64,000 nucleotides of DNA from Cordilura impudica (lineage: Eukaryota > Arthropoda > Insecta > Diptera > Scathophagidae). The notes below the pieces were generated by a model that worked only from the letters and a program-made list of their open reading frames with translations, was not told the DNA's origin and made no database searches. The stretch is from the NCBI GenBank assembly GCA_963682025.1, contig OY821518.1:129629043-129693042 (forward strand), written 5' to 3'. The position numbers and the translations under genes were made by a program. Shown here in pieces: positions 1 through 11,885 of the stretch; position 1 is the first letter of the stretch; the number at the start of each line of letters is the position of its first letter.

Positions 1-427
1 AATCGCGGTACTGAAAAGTTATTAATATCTCCTGAATGGCAATATTTTTTTTAAATGTAAACATTTTTAAATGTAAAGATATTTCTAAATTTAAAATTAT
101 TATTTCCGACGTTTTGATATCATTTTCTGAAACTCAATTAATATTTTCTAATTTATAATTGGAAATTTTATTTTCAGTTTTTATTATAATTGATATTTTC
201 TTAAATTTGAATGGAAAATTTAAAAAGTGAAATTTTGTATTTATGTGAATAATAATGCTTTATTAATTATAAACAATTTTTAAAAATTAGATGTAATCGC
301 AATCAGATATTTTATAGGTAAAGCAGAATAATAATTCTATATAACTATGTAGAACTGTTTTGTAAGCAAAAAACTCATTGACGAACTCGGTAACTCTATT
401 TTGTAAAGACAACAAAAAGTTAACCCC
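1..427. other. Unassigned AT-rich DNA
   Basis: No coding region, RNA gene or recognisable element is visible. The stretch is AT-rich with short A and T runs. Confidence 0.5.
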
Positions 428-994
428 CCAATCTCACATCACACTGAAATTGTAAAATCGTTGTGTACGTATTATCAACGAAAAATTGTTCGAATTAGTG
501 GAATCCATCGCCATTAAATTTTATGCTCAAACATCTGACTGCAATCTCATTTTTAAAATGTTGTCGAAGCGTAAACTTGAAAAAATTTGTATACTTCTCT
601 ATCTTATTTTATTTTAAGTAGAGTTACCAAGTTTATTATACAGGCACATGTTTGAGGGAAAATGTTTACATTTATTATTATTATTATTATTTTAATAATA
701 GTTAATAATATTTATGCTCTATAATTAACAAACTTGCGTTTTTGTATGCGCATTTCAAAAAATAAATCATTATAATAGATTTAACAAGTTAAAACTTTAA
801 TTACAATTTTACAGAATCCAGTAAATTTGCATTAAATTTATAACAGGGTAACATTAATCATCGTTAGTGTCTGCCACTACTCGCACGAAAAATTTGGTGC
901 CATTAGTGTGACCACTGCGGAAAATGTGTGTGTATTAGTAAAAAAAATGTGAGTGTATTGAGTTTTTCGAACTTGCAGTGTGATGTGAGATTGG
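428..994. mobile_element. Possible inverted-repeat DNA element
   Basis: CCAATCTCACATCACACTG at 428-446 recurs as its exact reverse complement at 976-994. A 19-bp perfect inverted repeat 567 bp across is unlikely by chance in AT-rich DNA. This fits a small non-autonomous DNA element, but no target duplication is clear, the interior has no convincing coding capacity, and no superfamily can be given. Confidence 0.4.
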
Positions 995-1168
995 TGGCTA
1001 ATATGCCAAACTTATGTTCATATTTGTAAAAGAATAATGAAAAAACGTATGAAATAAGAGACCAACCCGTGTATACTCTTAACATTGTTCTGTATGATAT
1101 CTAGTTGAAAATATTAACATTCATGTTAAAATAGAAATAACTATTGCAAAGCTAATTAGAACAAACAA

Positions 1169-1951
1169 AAACAAGTAAGAAAATTATAGTCGGTCTAGAC
1201 CGACTATACGATACCCTATACCAAGCGTTTAGAAACCCTATCTCTTAGGCCCAACTAACTGGACATTGAAAATAAGCAAAAAACCAAATTTGAGTGCGAT
1301 TTTTATTAATTTTTTTGGCTGCAGATATGAAAAAGTTCATATCGGATGCTATATCTATAAAGGGACTAGGTCCAAAAATGGACCGATCCTGATCATGTTT
1401 GGTAAAGTCTCTTGTATTTTGCAAAAATATATACAAACAAAATTTGAGAAGAATGAGTGCAATATTTTTGTTTTTTAATAGATTTAAGTGAAGATCGGGA
1501 AGCAGCTCTATATGGGTCAAAGGGATCATTTTTGGACTACTCATTAGTGGATGTAATGAACGCATACAAACCCAATTTGAGTAAGATCTATATGACAATT
1601 AGGATCTTATGGCAATTTATGTCGATTTCATATGGGTAATTTGTATGGGGGCTAGGTCTGAACATGGACCGATTCTCACCAATTTCAATAGCGTTCATCC
1701 CATGGCCGATAAAAGCTTATATACCAAATTTCATCAAAATATATTCATATTTGCGACCTGCAGTTTGATTACAAGCTTTACATGGACACACAGACGGACG
1801 GACGGACGGACGGACATTGTTAAATCAACTCAGAAAGTGATTCTGATTCGATCGGTATAATTAAAGATGGGTCTAGGTCAAATATTTTTGGTTGTTACAA
1901 ACAGCAGCACAAAGTCATTATACCCAAACCACATAGTGGTATAGGGTATAA
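1169..1951 (+). mobile_element. DINE/Helentron-like element A1
   Basis: This copy opens with AACAAGTAAGAAAATTATAG and a 22-bp perfect palindrome centred on GGTCTAGACC. It carries subterminal inverted repeats (GATACCCTATACCA near the start, TGGTATAGGGTATA at the end) and an internal CAGACGGACGGACGGA tract. Paired subterminal repeats, a terminal hairpin and a GTCY/GACR microsatellite are the known build of dipteran DINE-1/mini-me elements, which are non-autonomous relatives of Helentrons. Short open frames inside are not conserved as proteins between copies. Sister copies: 8604-9324, 10001-10787, 40201-40951 and 57222-58036. More decayed ones: 33600-34165, 46492-49475 and 52168-52785. Confidence 0.8.
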
Positions 1952-2070
1952 TTATGGCGGCATCTACTGTGGCATAGTCACGCTGAGCAAAATGAAGTGA
2001 CACTCTGTTAATACAAAAGAAATGTATTTTCCCCACAACAAAATACTGCAGAATTTTATGTAAATAAAAT
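1952..2070 (+). repeat. Repeat G, copy 1
   Basis: The sequence just after A1 (GGCGGCATCTACTGTGGCA, then a stretch ending near GCAGAATTTTATGTAAAT) is similar to 4498-4660. In both places it directly follows, or once followed, the end of a DINE-like element. Function unknown. Confidence 0.5.
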
Positions 2071-2269
2071 AACCGATTTATTTCTAACATGCAGTTACTA
2101 TGAATATACATACATACATATATATAATATATGTACATTATTTGTATTATTTAATAAGTGTATGTATGTATATTTAAATATTACACACAAAAAATACAAC
2201 ATCAAACGTTACTTTTGTGTTTTTCTCTTTAAATAAATTAATACATAAATTTTTTTGCTAAATTTACAT

Positions 2270-2896
2270 TTGGGCTATTCACAACAGGTGTTGTATATTG
2301 TATGTTGTATTGAAATACACAATACAATCATTTGTTGTGAACACTCAGTTGTATTTTCATATTGTAAAACGCTTTCTTTAGTAATTTTCGATCCAACGAG
2401 GAAAGATCGCTTCGTTGCTTCTGCTATTTTGTATAAGAGAAAACACTTGTCAGTGTTTGCTTTTTGGTCGTGAGATATACCCTGGAGTTTTAGTTACGTA
2501 CCTGTTGCATTTTAATTTGTAATGAAAAAAAAAAAAGTTAAATGTTTTGGTTGGTACTGAAAGAGAAAATACATACTAAAAATATAAACATTAATTTTTA
2601 TATAAATAAACTTATCGATGTATTTGCGTTATTTGCATTATTAGCCATATTTTATTTTATAATTATTTATGCTGATAATATTCTATGTATTTGTTTTTTC
2701 TTTTTCATAAAAACTGGCATTCACTTGGAACTGATATGTTATGATACAATATACAACATTTACTAAACATAGCAAATGAAGTTGGATCGTGTATCAGATT
2801 TTTCAGTGAAAATTACCAACAACAATTTTACACTATTGTAAAGTGATACACGATACAACAGATACAACGATACATTACCCATTGTGAATTGCCCAA
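2270..2896. mobile_element. Inverted-repeat DNA element, about 627 bp
   Basis: The left end TTGGGCTATTCACAACAGGT pairs with the right end ACCCATTGTGAATTGCCCAA. The inverted similarity continues inward through TTGTAT-rich sequence on both sides. ATT lies outside both ends if the repeat is taken to begin at TGGGC, giving a possible 3-bp target duplication. No long open frame is present, so it would be non-autonomous. It separates two pieces of DINE-like flanking sequence, with similarity to the 5' flank of B2 on either side. Confidence 0.55.
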
Positions 2897-2929
2897 TTGT
2901 TTTTTTTATTAACAACTAGGTATTTTAGC

Positions 2930-3413
2930 ATTATTTGATTTAGATGTTGGTGAATTTTTACTCCCTTTATATTAACTCGTAGTGTCTGCTTGTCGAAAAA
3001 ACTTTGGATCGATTTTAACCACTTTCCCGTGACCCAATCGATCTGAAATTTTGCAGGCAGGCTTGTGGCAATGACAGAAATGATCTAACATATTTTTTTA
3101 GTGATGGAAACTTTTAAATTTTTCTACCAGAGTTGATAAAAAAATGTACCGATTAGGACGATTTTAAATAGCAAACTTCTCAGGATGTTAGTGAATCATT
3201 TTTATGTCAACGAGTACCCTAGCTGCCGGATTGATGCCGTCATCGTGATTTCCACAGACGGACAGACGGACAGACGGACATCGCTATATCAACTCCGGTT
3301 GTTATAAGGATCACAAATATATAAATTTTATGGGGTCCAAAATTTTTTTTCTAATTATTACAAACGGAATGACAAACTTATATATACCCTCTGCACACTG
3401 GAGTGGAGGGTAT
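2930..3413 (+). mobile_element. DINE/mini-me-like element B1
   Basis: Contains CAGACGGACAGACGGACA, then a conserved core with TTATAAGGATCACAAATATA and TATGGGGTCC, and ends ATACCCTCTGCACACTGGAG then TGGAGGGTATAAAAA. The core order (GTCY tract, TGATC box, GACCCCATA box, terminal ATACCC/GGGTAT pair) matches dipteran mini-me/DINE-1 repeats. It is shorter than B2 because a middle segment is missing. Non-coding. Confidence 0.75.
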
Positions 3414-4537
3414 AAAAATATTGTGGTGGCATCTACGCAATTATTGAGGCAGTCACGGAGTCAATGTTGTGAGAAAAGTTAAGTTCTTAAATTGATGTCA
3501 AATGTAATTCTCAACTTGGGTTGAACAATTTTTCTCCTTGTTTGCTTTCAACTTGACATCAAGTTGAGACTTAACATTTTTTCCATTCTTTGAGAAACAT
3601 TTTTACTCTCAATTGGATATCCAGCACTTTTCTCCACTTGAGACCAAACATTTTTTCAACTTGAATACGATTTGTGTTAAGTCTGAGATATTATTTAAAT
3701 ATGTCATAAATAATAAATTAAATTAAAAAATGCCAAAAAAGTACAAATAAATCATTGATATATTTTTAATTATTTCTGCTTTTTGTCGAATTTTTCAAAA
3801 AATGTACAACTAATTAATTCATTTATTTTTAATTCTAGATTTTAAAAAATGTACATAATATGTACATTTAATGTTAAATATGTACATAGTAATGTTAAAT
3901 ATATAATGAAATTAAATTGAAACATTAAAAAAAGTACATTGTTTTCATTTCTAAAATTAGTATAATATTTTTTAATATGGCAATTCCGTACCTTCCATTT
4001 GATACCGATTGGAAATATTTCTTTGCTATCAAGTTGAGAATCACAAATTTCTCAATTTGATAACTATGAAAATCGCCATATAAAAAATGTGCCTTTTAAG
4101 TTGAGAAGACTATATTCGAACTATTGAGGGCATTTGAGAATTAACGTTGGAGATTTGAGAAATGTATTTGATCTCAAATGCACCTCAAGTTGATAGCAAA
4201 CAAAAATGTTTATTGGGACATTTATTGTAGGGTCGTTTGCACACACACAAAAAATAGAAAATAAATTGTCAATAAGCAAAGCAACTGGCTTCGAAATTCG
4301 ATGATGCCAGTTAATCATTTTTTGTTCACGCGGAATTTATAATTGGAGGAATTTTTTCTCGAGAAATGTATTTTCCGTGAGAAAGAAATTCCTTGAGAAT
4401 ATTCATAATTGGGATGAATAACTTTTAATTGGAACTTTTTAGTCAGAATAAATCATAATTCTAGTTAGATATTGGTTAATATTTAATTAGAAAAAATATT
4501 GTGGTGGCATCTACGCAATTATTGAGGCAGTCACGGA
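3414..4537. mobile_element. About 1-kb insertion between 46-bp direct repeats
   Basis: The same 46 bp occur at 3414-3459 and 4492-4537 (from AAAAATATTGTGGTGGCATC to GAGGCAGTCACGGA). The segment between has many copies in both directions of CAACTTGAGA/TCTCAAGTTG, for example around 3540-3570, 3625-3660, 4030-4060 and 4170-4195. Such clustered inverted motifs suggest a DNA element with subterminal repeats. A 46-bp duplication is far longer than usual target duplications, so a segmental event is also possible. No protein is recognisable. Confidence 0.45.
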
Positions 4538-4660
4538 AAAATTAAATGCAAGTCTGTTTTTTTTAATATAACAAAAATGGATTTTCCCTTTAACAAAATA
4601 TGGCAGAATTCTTTATAAATGAAATGCAAAATGGAAAATCAATTTTGTGCTAATTCTTAA
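4498..4660 (+). repeat. Repeat G, copy 2
   Basis: GTGGTGGCATCTACGCAATT continues into sequence ending near GGCAGAATTCTTTATAAATG and matches 1952-2070 along most of its length. Its first 40 bases also occur at 3420-3459, before the 1-kb insertion. Confidence 0.5.
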
Positions 4661-5389
4661 CAAAATTAATAAAATATATTTATATGTATTATTATATTTA
4701 TTAATATTTGTAATTTTATTTGACGCAATTTCACACACAGTTTTACAGATCAACTGTTTTCAACTGATTTAGAAGTTTTCTGTTTTTGAAACAGTAGTGC
4801 CAATTTGTATCATTTTGTGATGTAATGAAAATCGCTGAATAATAAGTTAATACACAATAAAAAATATTAAATTTTTAAGTTTTATATACATATTGCAATA
4901 AAAAAAACTTTGGTAAATTTACATTGAAGATGGTCAGAAATGAATGAGAAAAAATATATAGGCATTTTAGAAAAGCACATTTAATATTAAACTTTATGCA
5001 CAAAATATATGGGTTTTTGTTGTTTCGAATTTAACTGTGGCTCTAAGTGAAAAGTTTTAGACCGATCGTATATTACATCTTGAGGATCCTCACCTAATAT
5101 TTTCAAATATTTTAAATTCTTTTTAACTCATTTAACCTCATTACGAAAATAGTAAAACAGTAAATATGGAAAATCCACGCACCTCAAAAAATTGTTTTCT
5201 ATGAAATAAATTAAAGACATTTCATATTATACAATTTTCTTTCAAAAATGTATCAATTATTGCAAATTTGAAATTTGACATATAGTATTTGTACATATAT
5301 TTGTATAGATTTCGCAGTATGAAAAGAACTATTATTTCTTTATTTAGAATATATGTAAGTATTGCTCGCAAAAAAATGCAACATCATGA
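4661..5389. other. Unassigned AT-rich DNA
   Basis: No gene, inverted repeat or tandem structure that I can support. Confidence 0.4.
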
Positions 5390-5689
5390 ATGAAACACAT
5401 AGACGACTGCTGGCAGCAGCATTTGTAGTCGTATAGTCAGCTACTTGATTTTTCTGAATACGACAGCAACATATAATACAAATGCATTTTTATTTAAATA
5501 TACAATTACTTTTACTTATTTAAAATGCATTAGTACAACGTAAAAATAAATAAATTAGTTTAACGCCTTTTGATTATTAATGGAATTATAGCCTTTCATT
5601 TTGCGATATTAATAACTTCTTTTACATATTTTGTTATATTGTCAACACTATTTTTGTTTTGTAGCCAACAAAACACACTTGCAGTTTTT
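5390..5689. mobile_element. Truncated copy of inverted-repeat element H
   Basis: ATGAAACACATAGACGACTG and the following AGCAGCATTTGTAGTCGTAT match one end of the element at 37164-37739 in reverse orientation. The similarity runs through TATTGTCAACACTATTTTTG and TTTTGTAGCCAACAAAA near 5640-5675. The second terminal repeat is missing. Confidence 0.55.
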
Positions 5690-5945
5690 TTTTCTATTTG
5701 AAGAACATATGACTGCCATTGTTGATGTTGTAGAGTTGTTTTTTTTTTTTTTTGATTTTGTTTCGTTAACTCTTTTGTATTAAAGCACCTCCAATATATG
5801 TATCCATTTTAGTTTGCAAATTCAGTATATTTATAATTTATTACTTACAGCAAAAAATAATAGAAACAATTTTATCAGTTATGCTTACGAAACTATATAA
5901 ATAGACTTGAAGTTGGCTGCAAAAGCAGTAGCCTGTGTAAAGAAC
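5690..5945. other. Unassigned AT-rich DNA
   Basis: Contains T runs, nothing else recognised. Confidence 0.4.
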
Positions 5946-6105
5946 AAGTTAGCGACATGTAACTGTTACGTAACGTGTCAGCCTTTTTTTCACATGAAAA
6001 GTATTGGAACGTTCCGGTTACGTTCGGTAACTGTTTTAAATGATTTTCATGTAAAAAAAAACAACTGACTCGTTACGGTTACGGTTAGAAAACATTGACC
6101 TTTTA
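5946..6105. mobile_element. Degenerate relative of the 295-bp MITE
   Basis: GGAACGTTCCGGTTACGTTC and CGGTAACTG, followed by a TTTTCATGTA block, match the right half of the MITEs at 28627-28920 and 62536-62830. The terminal repeats are eroded and no target duplication can be read. Confidence 0.45.
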
Positions 6106-6264
6106 TATGTATTATAATGCTATGAATGCATTTATCATTATTTTATTTTATTTATATATTCTTTTTTTTTGTATTGTATATTATTTTTTTATTATTATTG
6201 TTACTATTTCATTTAATTATTTTTTTCTTTAAATAAATTAATACATAAAAATTTGTTTTTTAAA

Positions 6265-7144
6265 TTATTGGTGAACTTTTACTCCCTTTATTTACTGCCT
6301 TTATATTAACTGATAGTGTCTGTTTGTCGACAAAATTTTGGATCGATTTTTAGCCCCTTTCCCGTGAGCCAATCGATCTGAAATTTTGCATGCAGGCTCG
6401 TGGCAATGACAGAAATGATCTAACAAATTTTTTTAGTGATGCCAAAACAATGGAAACTTTTAAAATTTTCTACCAGAGTTCACAAAAAAATGTACAAAGG
6501 GTTTGTTTTTATTATATTATTACCACAACGACCACAAAAACAACAAGTCCAGCTATGACAACAATGCAACATTTAGAATAACAACAGGAACAATATGGAA
6601 ACATCATGTTTTTCATTTTTTTTTTAATTTTTCATAGATTTACCTGGACCTGTTCCACCGATTTTAATGGTTTTTGAAGTAGAAATCTTCCCATGAATTT
6701 GGTGAATCATTCTCACTAAAAATTATCACCCTAGCTATCCTATTGAGGGCGTGATCGTGACAAGAACAACATAGAAAATTATATTTTTTCAAGACTTTTT
6801 TTAGTTCTTCATTCAAATCTCGGGCCCTAATCGACCGATTTGGACAATTTTAAATAGCAAACTTTTCAGGATGTTAATGAATCATTTTTTATGCCAACGA
6901 GCACCCTAGCTGCCCGATTGATGCCGTCATCGTGATTTCCACAGACGGACAGACGGACAGACGGACAGACGGACAGACGGACAGACGGACAGACGGACAG
7001 ACGGACATAGCTATATCAACTCCGGTTGTTATAAGGATCACAAATATATATATTTTATGGGGTCCAAATTTTTTTTTCTAATTATTACAAACGGAATGAC
7101 AAACTTATATATACCCTCTGCACACTGGAGTGGAGGGTATAAAA
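6265..7144 (+). mobile_element. DINE/mini-me-like element B2 (long copy)
   Basis: This is the most complete B copy. It has the same start region as B1 (ACTCCCTTTAT, then TGTCTGTTTGTCG), a middle segment with repeated ATGAATCATT/CACCCTAGCT blocks, an expanded CAGACGGA tract at 6942-7007, the conserved TATGGGGTCC core and the TGGAGGGTATAAAAA end. Short frames inside are not preserved in B1 or B3. An A-rich simple-repeat tract begins immediately after its last base. Confidence 0.75.
6942..7007 (+). repeat. (CAGACGGA)n proto-microsatellite
   Basis: About eight uninterrupted copies of CAGACGGA. B1 and B3 have two or three, so the array has grown locally within the element. Confidence 0.9.
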
Positions 7145-8255
7145 ATGGAAAATAAAAAATGAAAAACGAAAAAATGAAAAGTGAAAAGAAAAAAAAATGG
7201 AAAATAAAAAATTAAGAATAAAAATTAAAAATAAGAAATGAAAAATAAAAAATTAAAAAAAAACAAGAAGGAGAAATGATAAATAAACAATTAATAATGA
7301 AAAATAAAAAATGAAAACTGAAAAATAAAAAAAGAAAAATTAGAAATAAAAAATTAAATATAAAAAATGAAAAATAAAAAATTAAAAATAAAAAATGAAA
7401 AATTAAAAATAAAAAATAAAAAATGAAAAATATAAATTAAAAATGAAAAATGAAAAATAAAAAATGAAAAATTAAAAATGAAAAATGATAAATAAAAAAT
7501 GAAGAATAAAAAATGAAAAAAAAGAAATGAAACATGAAAAATAAAAACTGAAAAATAAAAAATAAAAAATGAAAAATAAATTAAAATTGAAAAATGAAAA
7601 ATAAAAAATGAGAAATGAAAAACGAAAAATGAAAAATAAAAAATGAAAAACGAAAAATGAAAAATGAAAAAAAAAATTAAAAATGGAAAATAAAAAATTA
7701 TGAATAAAAATGAAAAATAAAAAATTAAAAAAAAATAAAAAGGAAAAATGAAAAATAAAAAATTAATAATGAAAAATAAAAAATGAAAACTGAAAAATAA
7801 AAAATTAAAAATAAAAAATTAAATATAAAAAATGAAAAATAAAAAATAAAGAATGAAAAATAAAAAATTAAAATTGAAAAATAAAATATGAAAAATGAAA
7901 AATAAAAAATTAAAAAAAAAATAAAAAGGAAAAATGAAAAATTAAAAATTAATAATGAAAAAGAAAAAATGAAAACTGAAAAATAAAAAATGAAAAATAA
8001 AAAATAAATATAAAAAATGAAAAATAAAAAATAAAGAATGAAAAATAAAAAATTAAAATTGAAAAATAAAATATGAAAAAAGAAAAATAAAAAATAAAAA
8101 ATGAAAAATAAAAAATGAAAAATAAAAAATAAATGAAAAATTAAAATTAAGAAATGAAAAATTTAAAATAAAAAATGAAAAATTAAAAAAATAAAATTAA
8201 AAATTAAAAACGAAAAATTAAAAATAAAAACTAAAAAGCGAAAAATTAAAAATTA
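7145..8255. repeat. A-rich imperfect simple-repeat tract
   Basis: About 1.1 kb made almost only of A runs broken by TG, TT, T or CG, with frequent AAAAATGAAAAATAAA-like units of 7-8 bp. It starts at the end of B2. Larger blocks around 7735-7900 and 7915-8060 resemble each other, pointing to internal duplication. Not coding. Confidence 0.85.
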
Positions 8256-8603
8256 ACCGGTTAAAATAATAAATAATAATAATTATAATAACTGATACGC
8301 TTTCTGTTTGATTTTAAGAAAGTGCTATAAAAAAATCTTTAGATACTAGATGTTTACACATCTCCCCTGCGATCGGACGTGATTTTTTTTCTTGGATTAT
8401 TTCGCTTTAAAGGACTTTCCAGATATAAACTCTACATAATCCTTAATTCTTCTTTAGGACAAACGAAATCAAACCATGACTGACGACAGTTCAAAATCCT
8501 AAAATTCAAAAATCTTAGCACACACACCAATAAAATTCTGTGTGCTCCTCTGCTGCAGTATTGTGTTTCTTAGTTTGTAATATAACTTGATTTGGTGTTG
8601 TTT
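8256..8603. other. Unassigned DNA with one conserved short motif
   Basis: No gene is seen. The stretch at 8348-8378 (AGATGTTTACACATCTCCCC then TGCGATCGGAC) is nearly identical to 50051-50081 and begins with a small hairpin (AGATGT, loop, ACATCT). Confidence 0.5.
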
Positions 8604-9324
8604 TTTATACCCTATACCACAATGTGGTTTGGGTATATTGATTTTGTGCTGCTGTTTGTAACTACCAAAAATATTTGACCTAGACCCATTTTTTATTATA
8701 CCGATCGACTCAGAATCACTTTCTGAGTCGATTTAGCAATGTCCGTCCGTCTGTGTGTCCATGTAAAGCTTGTAATCAAACTACAGGTCGCAAATATGAA
8801 TATATTTTGATAAAATTTGGTATATAAGCTTTCATTGGTCATAGGATGAACGCTATTGAAATTGGTGAAATTCGATCCATGTTCAGACCCATACAAATGA
8901 CCCCTATGAAACCGACAAGAAGTGCCATAAGATCCAAACTATCACATAAATCTTAGTCAAATTGGGTTTGTATGTGTTTATTGTGTCCGCTAATCAGTAG
9001 TCCAAAAAAATCACTATAGGACAATTCTTAGTCATAGGCCCCATATAGAGCTGCTTCCCGATTGTATATATTTTTTTAAAATATAAGTGACTTTACCAAA
9101 TATGGCCAAGATCGGTCCATTTTTCGACCTAGTCCCCATATAAATATAGCACCCGATATGAACTTTTTCATTTTTGCGGCAAAGAAATTAATAACAATGC
9201 CACTCAAATTTGGTTTATGCTTATTTTCTATATCGAATCAGTTGGACCGAAAGATAGGGTCTCTAAACCATAGTATAGAGTATCATATGGTCGGTCTAGA
9301 CCGACTATAATTTTCTTACTTGTT
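8604..9324 (-). mobile_element. DINE/Helentron-like element A2
   Basis: Reverse-oriented A copy. It reads from TTTTTATACCCTATACCACA through a shortened GTCC/GTCT tract to the GGTCTAGACC palindrome and TTTTCTTACTTGTTTT. The proto-microsatellite is short here. Several small indels separate it from A1 and A3. Confidence 0.8.
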
Positions 9325-10000
9325 TTATTGTTTTGTGTTTTTTTTTTTTTTTTGCCTCAGCAATTCAATGGGCAATGACTTTATCGTGCATATACTCAGA
9401 CACTCCAACAACACGAAATAATTTATTAAAGGCGTAAACAATACATTAATCTTGCAAAGAAATCGTAGCTAAATAAAAACGGATTTTTTAATAAAAATAA
9501 ATAAATTAAATAGAAATAAATAAAATTAAAATTTAAAATTTGCTGAAAGTTTTGTGTTTATTGGTGAGACGGAAGAGAAGGATGGCAGGGGGTACATACT
9601 TTCATGTACTCTGAAATTCTCTTTTGTTTCTTGCTTCGTAATTGTCAAAGTGAAGATATTTTACGTTTTCTTTCATTTTTATGTTCATTTGTGTTAAGAA
9701 AGATAATAAATAGAAATAAAGTTAATTTTAATGAAATAAAATTATAAAATAAATAGATAAAATGATAAAGTAAACATGAACAAATCTTGAATTTTAATAC
9801 AAAAATTTCACGGATGAAAGTTTAAAATAGAATTTCAAACAGTTTCAGAAAGAAAAATTTCATGTGTAAACTGACACTTACACTTTTAAAACATTCAAGA
9901 AAACATAATGCCAATTATAAACATAGAAAACCATATGTATACTTTTGACACATAGTGTAAAATATAAAAATATATCTCCTCATATGGCCGTTTAAAGTAA
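9325..10000. other. Unassigned AT-rich DNA
   Basis: No gene or element recognised between A2 and A3. Confidence 0.4.
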
Positions 10001-10787
10001 AAACAAGTAAGAAAATTATAGTCGGTCTAGACCGACTATATGATACCCTATACCATGGTTTAGAGACCCTATCTTTCGGTCCAACTACTTCGATATAGAA
10101 AATAAGCATAAACCAAATTTGAGTGCGATTTTTATTAATTTTTTTGGCTGCAGATATGAAAAAGTACATATCGGATGCTATATCTATAAAGGGACTAGGT
10201 CCAAAAATGGACCGATCCTGATCATGTTTGGTAAAGTCTCTTGTATTTTGCAAAAATATGTACAAACAAAATTTGAGAAGAATCAGTGCAATATTTTTGT
10301 TTTTTAATAGATTTAACTGAAGATCGGGAAGCAGCTCTATATGGGGTCAAAGGGATCTTTTTTGCTCTACTCATTAGTGGATGTAATGAACGCATACAAA
10401 CCCAATTTGAGTAAGATCTATATGACAATTTGGATCTTATGGCAATTTATGTCGATTTCATATCGGTAATTTGTATGGGGGCTAGGTCTGAACATGGACC
10501 GATTCTCACCAATTTCAATAGCGTTCATCCCATGGCCGATAAAAGCTTATATACCAAATTTCATCAAAATATATTCATATTTGCGACCTGCAGTTTGATT
10601 ACAAGCTTTACATGGACACACAGACGGACGGACGGACGGACGGACGGACATTGTTAAATCAACTCAGAAAGTGGTTCTGATTCGATCGGTATAATTAAAG
10701 ATGGGTCTAGGTCAAATATTTTTGGTTGTTACAAACAGCAGCACAAAGTCATTATACCCAAACCACATAGTGGTATAGGGTATAAAA
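10001..10787 (+). mobile_element. DINE/Helentron-like element A3
   Basis: Nearly identical to A1 over its whole length, with the same hairpin, subterminal repeats and a CGGA tract one unit longer. The close match suggests that A1 and A3 moved or were copied recently. Open frames inside are also found, shifted or broken, in the other copies, which argues against protein coding. Confidence 0.8.
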
Positions 10788-11885
10788 AACTTCGATTATA
10801 CGAAACACTCGAAATAAATTTTTGTTGAAGAATGAAAAGCAACGAAAGGGAAGCTGGTAGATGCAGTTTTGATATATAGACGAGTATGAGTAAGTATACT
10901 TCCATATATAAAATGTGGTTGGGTTGGTGGTGCTTTTATATTTAGGTGTAGGATTCTCCTTATTGTCTGACTGTAAAACGCAGTCTTCTTTTTTGTCTTT
11001 TGATGCATCTTTTTACTTATAATTTTTTTTTTTTTCATCTTATATATTATTTTTTTGTTTTTTTTTTTTTTTGCAATAATCATTATTGCATTAATTTTGT
11101 TGTTTGTTTGTTGTTATTTTTGTTACTTTCAAGTTCATATCAAGAAATTTTGTTGTGAAAGTCTTCTGATCTCTTGTTACAAAGAGGATTTGTATGAGGA
11201 CAATAGTGCGTCTAATTTCTTAATGGAATGGGCTTGCTTGCTGGCTTGGTAAAGTGGTTTGTTAATATGCCCAATAGTGTTGAGGTAGCAGGTCCCCACA
11301 TTCGAAGCCTTCTTTCTATTGCCGCAAAGGAAGAGAAATTAAGTTGTAGTGTTGCGGTAAATATTCATTTCTTTATTTTCACTGAATTCTTTTTTTTGAG
11401 CATCATCGTCATGATCAGACCTTGATTTTTAAGTAAGTGTGTGCGTCGTTATACTTGCTACAAATACAACATGTAGTGCTGTTGCTGAGGTAAGATCGTT
11501 TATTTAGTATGTATTGTCATTCAACAAATCAAGAAGTGTAAAATCATTGGCAGCAGTGTTTACAAAAAGTAGAATCTTGAATAAATAACAATAACCAGAA
11601 GCAAAGAAATAAATCGTTTAAAATTTGTCGATACCAAATTAATAGTTTTTAAGGAAGATTAATGTTTATTAATAATATTGTATAGTAAATTAAGAAATAT
11701 TTATTGAGCTAGATGAATGTACAGTGCGTGACAATACAATGGAAACTTTTAGCAATATATATTTTTGACGACTTAATACCAAAAAATTGGTTCATAAAAT
11801 TACAAACTCTCTTATTAATTTAAGACTGTATGTTTTGTTTATTATTCCAATTCCATCTTGACCAGTGTTATGATTGTAAATCAAA
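10788..11885. other. Unassigned DNA
   Basis: Contains T-rich runs and a 17-nt perfect inverted repeat at 11078-11094 (GCAATAAT, C, ATTATTGC). The small open frames near 11055-11425 resemble nothing I know. Confidence 0.4.

Noticed and set aside
1245..1860. Open frames inside A1, and the same in A2-A5
   Set aside because: Frames overlap on both strands, shift between sister copies and start inside non-coding element parts. They persist only because the copies are similar.
9341..9355. Poly-T runs as terminators or retroposon tails
   Set aside because: T and A runs of this length are common throughout the window, and no retroposon body or duplication accompanies them.
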